Part shown: piece by piece, positions 5,121 through 8,665 of the stretch
How positions within the stretch are numbered: the first letter of the stretch is position 1
Layout of the letters: every line of letters starts with the position of its first letter
NCBI GenBank assembly: GCA_902476765.1
Contig: CABSEJ010000136.1
Location: forward strand, 1 to 8,665
DNA from: an uncultured Blautia sp.
Lineage (GTDB): Bacteria > Bacillota > Clostridia > Lachnospirales > Lachnospiraceae
Direction: 5' to 3'
Length of the DNA: 8,665 bases
Translations under genes and position numbers: made by a program
The notes under the pieces: generated by a model
Seen by the model: the letters and a program-made list of their open reading frames with translations, nothing else
Database searches by the model: none
Told to the model about the DNA's origin: nothing

Positions 5121-6572
5121 TCACTGTATTCCTGCTAATTTTTTTGCCATTTCTTTCTTTTCTTCAATTCCCCCTTGTCTTGCAATCATAATTCTCTGTG
5201 CCTGGGGACTTCCCGCCCCATGAAGAGATTCTGTGCGGTATCCCACTGCTGCTGTTCCCAGGGTCATATTTTCGATTAACCTGAGAATCTTCATCCGGTC
5301 TATGACATCTGCTTTTTCGTTGCCTTTAAAATATTTTCTGCACAGCTCTCCCACCTCCGGAGACAGAAAATCTTTTTCGGAAGGCATAGTTACCATAAGT
5401 CCCCCCGCTATGTCTTCTGCCAGCCGGGCAATCTCATAGGGAAAACGAGTTACATTCTGTTTGCAGACATTTGCCAGCAGGGTATTAATCTGATAATTCC
5501 CGGCACAGGTTTCTTCTCCTTCGGCGGAGCACGCTATTCCGCAGCAGTATAAGGTTTCATTGAGGTGAATCATCTCTATAAGTTTGTCCTTAATATGAGA
5601 AGCCTTTTCTACTCCATTATATTGAGCCGCTGCCGCTGCAGCTCCTATCAATACGTCTCCTACTCCGGCTTTGCACCCTCCATAGCTCTGTCTGTGATAG
5701 CCGGCAAACCGTTCTACTAAAACCCCTGCAAAGTCATATTCTTCACATAAGAACACTCTATCCCAGGGAACAAATACCTTGTCGAATACCACCAGAGCCT
5801 CCTGGCCGCCGAACTTACAATTTCCACAGTCCATACATCCCTGTGCTTCCAGCTTTCTGGTATCGCAGGACTGCCTTCCATATATCATGGTAATTCCCGG
5901 TGCGTCTGAAGGTACTGCAAAAGCCACCGCATAGGCTTTATCTGCTTCTCTCATGGCAATCGTAGGCATAATAAGCTGTTCATGGGAATTTACTGCTCCG
6001 GTCTGATGGGCCTTTGCACCTGTAACATAAATTCCTTTTTCGTTTTTTTTCACTACATGAAGATACAGATCCGGATCTTTCTGCTGGCTTGGCGGCAGTC
6101 CCCGGTCTCCTTTGGGGTCTGTCATTGCCCCGTCTACGGTATAATCCTTCTCTTGTATATATTCCATATACCTGCGAAAACGTTCATGATATTTGGTGCC
6201 GTATTTCTTATCCACCTCATAAGTTGTAGAATAAACTGCATTAAAAGCATCCAGTCCTACACATCTCTGAAAACAAGAGCCGGTCTTCTGTCCCAACAGC
6301 CTCTGCATCTTCACCTTTTTCACCAAATCTTCACTGCTCTGGTGAAGATGGCAGAATCGGTTAATCCTCTTTCCCGTCAGATTCGATACCGCAGTCATCA
6401 GATCCTGGTATTCCGGATTTTGAGCCAGCGCATACGTCATAGCCACAGAATTTATAGAAGGCCGGATAAGAGGATGGTCCACAAAATTTTCTACCCTCTC
6501 CCCAAAAAGATATACCACCGTCTTCATCCTGCGCAGACTCTCAATATATTCTTTTCCTGTCATCAATCCCAT
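5121..6572 (-). CDS. abfD: 4-hydroxybutyryl-CoA dehydratase / vinylacetyl-CoA delta-isomerase
   Basis: A 483-residue flavo-iron-sulfur enzyme converting 4-hydroxybutyryl-CoA to crotonyl-CoA (via vinylacetyl-CoA) in the cytoplasm, normally a homotetramer with FAD and [4Fe-4S]. It aligns by eye nearly without gaps to the remembered Clostridium aminobutyricum enzyme: TGKEYIESLRRM, NHPLIRPSIN-like VDHPLIRPSIN, MQRLLGQKTGSCFQRCVG, DGAMTDPKGDRGL, KAHQTGAVNSHE, FGGQEALVVFD, AGYHRQSYGGC and YRTESLHGAGSPQAQRIM. All four cluster ligands are present: Cys100, Cys104, His293 and Cys300 (each one higher than C. aminobutyricum numbering because of one extra N-terminal residue). This argues against the generic label '4-hydroxyphenylacetate 3-hydroxylase', which names the superfamily. 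An unusual extra cluster, Cys246-x2-Cys249-x2-Cys252, lies before FGGQEALV. ATG at 6572 follows AAGGGGAAG with good spacing and begins 25 bp after the preceding stop. No CoA-transferase or 4-hydroxybutyrate dehydrogenase is in the window. Confidence 0.93.
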   Translation of the reverse strand: MGLMTGKEYIESLRRMKTVVYLFGERVENFVDHPLIRPSINSVAMTYALAQNPEYQDLMTAVSNLTGKRINRFCHLHQSSEDLVKKVKMQRLLGQKTGSCFQRCVGLDAFNAVYSTTYEVDKKYGTKYHERFRRYMEYIQEKDYTVDGAMTDPKGDRGLPPSQQKDPDLYLHVVKKNEKGIYVTGAKAHQTGAVNSHEQLIMPTIAMREADKAYAVAFAVPSDAPGITMIYGRQSCDTRKLEAQGCMDCGNCKFGGQEALVVFDKVFVPWDRVFLCEEYDFAGVLVERFAGYHRQSYGGCKAGVGDVLIGAAAAAAQYNGVEKASHIKDKLIEMIHLNETLYCCGIACSAEGEETCAGNYQINTLLANVCKQNVTRFPYEIARLAEDIAGGLMVTMPSEKDFLSPEVGELCRKYFKGNEKADVIDRMKILRLIENMTLGTAAVGYRTESLHGAGSPQAQRIMIARQGGIEEKKEMAKKLAGIQ

Positions 6573-6597
6573 AAGTTCTTCCCCTTTTTCGTTTTAT

Positions 6598-7758
6598 CTA
6601 GGCAAAATTACAGTATCTGGCCATAGAAACATCCTGAAATCCCAGCTTTTCCGCTTTCGTTTCTGTCATACAAGCTGTTTCCGCCACCTTTTTAAGCAGC
6701 TCTTCTCCTGCCTTTCTTATATCCTTTCCATGGGTAAGCACATCACTGCAGTCAAAATCAATATGCTCTTTCATCTTCCTTGCCGTCTCTTCATTAGCTG
6801 TAATCTTAATTACAGGAATAATACCTGAGCCGGTAGGCGTTCCATGGCCAGTGGTGAAAACCGCAATCTGCGCACCCCCTGCGGCCATAGCCAGAATAGA
6901 TGCCACATCCTGTCCCGGCGTATCCATAACCACTAAACCTTTTTTCGTAACCAGTTCCCCATATGCCGTCACTTCCTGTATTGCTGTGCTTCCCCCTTTG
7001 TGAATGCAGCCCAGAGACTTTTCCTCTAAAGTAGTGATGCCCCCGGCAATATTTCCCGGCGTAGGATTTCCGCTCCTTGGATTCTCTCCTACTTTCCGGA
7101 AATCCTCTTCAAAGCTCTTGATGGTCTTCAGCAGTTTCTCCCGGATTTCTTCTGTTTCACAACGCTGGGCAAGAATCTGTTCCGCTCCTATCATCTCCGG
7201 AGTTTCCGATAAAATTACCGTTCCCCCATGCTGAATCAGCATATCACTGCAGCAGCCTACTACAGGATTGGCAGCAAGTCCGGACGTAGGATCAGATCCG
7301 CCGCATTCTGTACCCAGGATAAGCTGAGAAATATCCTCCTCCTGGGGCAAAAGCTCATCGGCATCTTTTCTCATTTTTTCCGCCAGTCTGGCTGCATGAG
7401 CGGCAGTATTGAGACTTCCCTCTTCTTCACGAATCACCAGAACCTCCAGGGGCTTGCATGTTTTTTCCCGGATTTTCTCCGCCAGCAGGGAAGCCTGAAC
7501 TACCTCACAGCCATTGCCTATCACAATGGTACCATACACATTAGGATTTGCCGCTGCTCCTGACAGGGTTTCTAATGTCACCTGCAGATCCCTTTTACTT
7601 AGGGAACAGCCGCCCTGATTCGGCATATATACTGCTCCTTTCACCGCCTCTGCAGCAAATCTGGCGGTCTCGCTGGCGCATAAGGAACAGGGAAGAATCA
7701 GCACATGATTCCTAATCCCGAACCTTCCATCTGGTCTCCAATATCCTTTGATTTTCAT
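6598..7758 (-). CDS. UxaA/SuyB-type hydroxyacid dehydratase, large (catalytic) subunit
   Basis: A 386-residue member of the altronate/galactarate dehydratase family, whose members eliminate water (or sulfite in SuyB) from 2,3-substituted acids to give 2-oxo acids, usually with a metal. Family blocks are in order: GYWRPDGRFGIRNHVLILP (5-23), IGNGCE (80-85), GTECGGSDPTSG with LAANPVVG (149-168), SETPEMIGAE (184-193), NPTPGNIAGG with ITTLEEKSLGCIHKGG (231-256) and TTGHGTPTGSGIIPVIKI (302-319). It lacks the SAF domain, which is supplied by the preceding gene; this split arrangement resembles SuyAB more than classical fused UxaA (about 495 residues). ATG at 7758 overlaps the small-subunit stop (ATGA) and has AGGTGG just upstream. 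It sits between an oxoacid oxidoreductase and a 4-hydroxybutyryl-CoA dehydratase, not with hexuronate genes, so altronate is a weak guess for the substrate. Family assignment is firm; specificity is unknown. Confidence 0.9.
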   Translation of the reverse strand: MKIKGYWRPDGRFGIRNHVLILPCSLCASETARFAAEAVKGAVYMPNQGGCSLSKRDLQVTLETLSGAAANPNVYGTIVIGNGCEVVQASLLAEKIREKTCKPLEVLVIREEEGSLNTAAHAARLAEKMRKDADELLPQEEDISQLILGTECGGSDPTSGLAANPVVGCCSDMLIQHGGTVILSETPEMIGAEQILAQRCETEEIREKLLKTIKSFEEDFRKVGENPRSGNPTPGNIAGGITTLEEKSLGCIHKGGSTAIQEVTAYGELVTKKGLVVMDTPGQDVASILAMAAGGAQIAVFTTGHGTPTGSGIIPVIKITANEETARKMKEHIDFDCSDVLTHGKDIRKAGEELLKKVAETACMTETKAEKLGFQDVSMARYCNFA

Positions 7759-8057
7759 CCCGCCACCTGACCTTTCTCATGGAACAGGCAAGAGCTCTTC
7801 AGATTATGGGTATGGACCCATTCACCAGGTTTTATATCCTGAATGGCCGTACCAATCTCCTCCCCATATTTGTATATTCTGCTTCCTTTTTTTATAAAGG
7901 ACACTGCTATTTTATGATACTGAGGAATCCCTTCTTTTGCCTGGATTTCCATAATTTCTTCTCCCTTTTTATAGAAAATCCGATCCTCTTTTGCCGCTGT
8001 CTCTACCAGTGTCACCACCTGGTCCTTCGGATGAATCAAAATCCCTTTTATATCCAT
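7755..8057 (-). CDS. UxaA/SuyA-type hydroxyacid dehydratase, small subunit (SAF domain)
   Basis: A 100-residue protein that is one SAF domain of the kind forming the N-terminus of altronate dehydratase (UxaA) or the separate small subunit of split enzymes such as sulfolactate sulfo-lyase (SuyA). Visible signatures are HPKDQVVTLVE (9-19), YHKIAV (47-52) and the block KYGEEIGTAIQDIKPGEW with VHTHNLKS (63-88), the most conserved stretch of the family. I chose ATG at 8057 because a strong GGGAGGAG lies about 9 bases upstream and the domain begins right there. A GTG at 8078, overlapping the upstream stop as GTGA, would add seven residues (MREESNL) with no family counterpart. The gene ends in a 4-bp ATGA overlap with the large subunit, implying translational coupling and a 1:1 complex. 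The substrate cannot be read from the sequence. Confidence 0.88.
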   Translation of the reverse strand: MDIKGILIHPKDQVVTLVETAAKEDRIFYKKGEEIMEIQAKEGIPQYHKIAVSFIKKGSRIYKYGEEIGTAIQDIKPGEWVHTHNLKSSCLFHEKGQVAG

Positions 8058-8074
8058 TAAATTGGACTCCTCCC

Positions 8075-8665
8075 TCACTCCATACTCTTTTTTCTATATC
8101 TCTCATAACGTTCTTTGGCGTCTTCCTCCGCCTGGAGCAGAAGTTCTTCTGCCTTATCCGGTTCTTTTTTCAGAAGAGAAGTAAACCTCACCTCACTCAT
8201 AAGGAATTCCCGGAAGCTGGCTGTGGGAGCTTTTGAATCCAACACAAAGGGATTTTTCCCTTCTTCTTTTCGTCTTGGATCATAGCGGTACAGATTCCAA
8301 TACCCTGCCTCCACCGCCAGTTTCTGCTGCTCCTGGGTATGACTCATGCCTCTTTTAATACCATGGTTAATACAGGGCGCATATCCTATAATCAGAGAGG
8401 GGCCCGGATAGCTTTCTGCTTCCTGGACTGCTTTCAGTGTCTGGGCCGGGTCTGCACCCATGGCAATCTGGGCTACATATACATCACCATACTGTATAGC
8501 CATCATTCCCAGTTCCTTCTTCTTGCGGCGTTTTCCTGCGGCAGAAAACTTAGCTACTGCGCCCAGAGGCGTTGCTTTGGAAGCCTGACCGCCGGTATTG
8601 GAATAAACCTCTGTATCAAAGACCAGAACATTAATATCTGCCCCTGTTGACAATACATGATCCAA
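8075..8665 (-). CDS. nifJ: Pyruvate:ferredoxin (flavodoxin) oxidoreductase, C-terminal part (gene runs off the right edge)
   Basis: This is the last 196 codons of a gene whose start lies beyond position 8665; full-length family members have about 1,170 residues. The enzyme oxidatively decarboxylates pyruvate (or a related 2-oxo acid) with CoA to an acyl-CoA and CO2 and reduces ferredoxin in the cytoplasm. The fragment holds the end of the thiamine-diphosphate/Mg domain: DTEVYSNTGGQ (residues 17-27) followed by SKATPLGAVAKFSAAGK and KKKELGMMA are near-invariant in the family. Cys98 in the segment APCINHG matches, from family knowledge, the cysteine that completes the proximal [4Fe-4S] site. 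The first Met-like codon seen here (TTG, 8663-8665) is an internal Leu, not a start. The TGA stop is 17 bp before the ATG of the next gene, so co-transcription with the dehydratase genes is likely. The residues that set 2-oxo acid specificity are outside the window, so 'pyruvate' is the family default. Confidence 0.93.
   Translation of the reverse strand: MDHVLSTGADINVLVFDTEVYSNTGGQASKATPLGAVAKFSAAGKRRKKKELGMMAIQYGDVYVAQIAMGADPAQTLKAVQEAESYPGPSLIIGYAPCINHGIKRGMSHTQEQQKLAVEAGYWNLYRYDPRRKEEGKNPFVLDSKAPTASFREFLMSEVRFTSLLKKEPDKAEELLLQAEEDAKERYERYRKKSME

Noticed and set aside
5121..6572. Reading as 4-hydroxyphenylacetate 3-monooxygenase (HpaB)
   Set aside because: The cluster ligands Cys100, Cys104, His293 and Cys300 and the near-full match to the clostridial dehydratase show the anaerobic dehydratase branch, not the flavin monooxygenase.
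5982..6626. 214-codon plus-strand frame opposite the 4-hydroxybutyryl-CoA dehydratase
   Set aside because: No family features, no ribosome site, fully antisense to a gene with complete catalytic motifs.
8058..8078. GTG start of the dehydratase small subunit overlapping the upstream TGA
   Set aside because: The seven extra residues encode the ribosome site of the internal ATG and match nothing in the SAF family.

Overview
The window reads as chromosomal DNA of an anaerobic Firmicute, most likely a clostridial (Lachnospiraceae-type) butyrate or amino-acid fermenter. That is an inference from moderate G+C, strong AGGAGG-type ribosome sites, 4-bp ATGA gene overlaps, a pyruvate:ferredoxin oxidoreductase, a clostridial-type 4-hydroxybutyryl-CoA dehydratase and thiolase/crotonase/3-hydroxybutyryl-CoA dehydrogenase genes. 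All nine recognisable protein genes lie on the minus strand, so transcription runs from position 8665 towards 1.

Right part (8665 to 5121): the 3' end of a pyruvate:ferredoxin oxidoreductase-type gene, a split UxaA/SuyAB-type hydroxyacid dehydratase (small SAF subunit plus large subunit) and a 4-hydroxybutyryl-CoA dehydratase/vinylacetyl-CoA isomerase. Gaps are 17, -4 and 25 bp, so this looks like one operon whose promoter lies outside the window.

Middle (4984 to 4343): a GntR/FCD-family regulator, flanked by two intergenic regions (136 and 169 bp) with candidate promoters, a candidate terminator and a repeated GGGGAAAT motif.

Left-middle (4173 to 1384): a tight thl-crt-hbd operon (gap 4 bp, then a 4-bp overlap). 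Together with the dehydratase it encodes every step from 4-hydroxybutyryl-CoA through crotonyl-CoA, 3-hydroxybutyryl-CoA and acetoacetyl-CoA to two acetyl-CoA, or crotonyl-CoA formation in the reverse direction of the last three steps. No butyryl-CoA dehydrogenase or electron-transfer flavoprotein gene is present. The substrate feeding the upper operon is not settled by the sequence. One testable idea is that the UxaA-type enzyme makes a 2-oxo acid that the oxidoreductase converts directly to a CoA thioester, 4-hydroxybutyryl-CoA being the product if the acid is 2-oxo-5-hydroxypentanoate.

Left end (1266 to 1): a membrane-anchored, coiled-coil serine hydrolase of the class A beta-lactamase/PBP fold with its own good promoter. 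It is followed by a dense block of abutting hairpins (31 to 190) that includes a minus-strand terminator, a plus-strand terminator and a 21-codon mini-ORF with its own ribosome site. This block looks like a structured repeat element and is the least explained DNA in the window.
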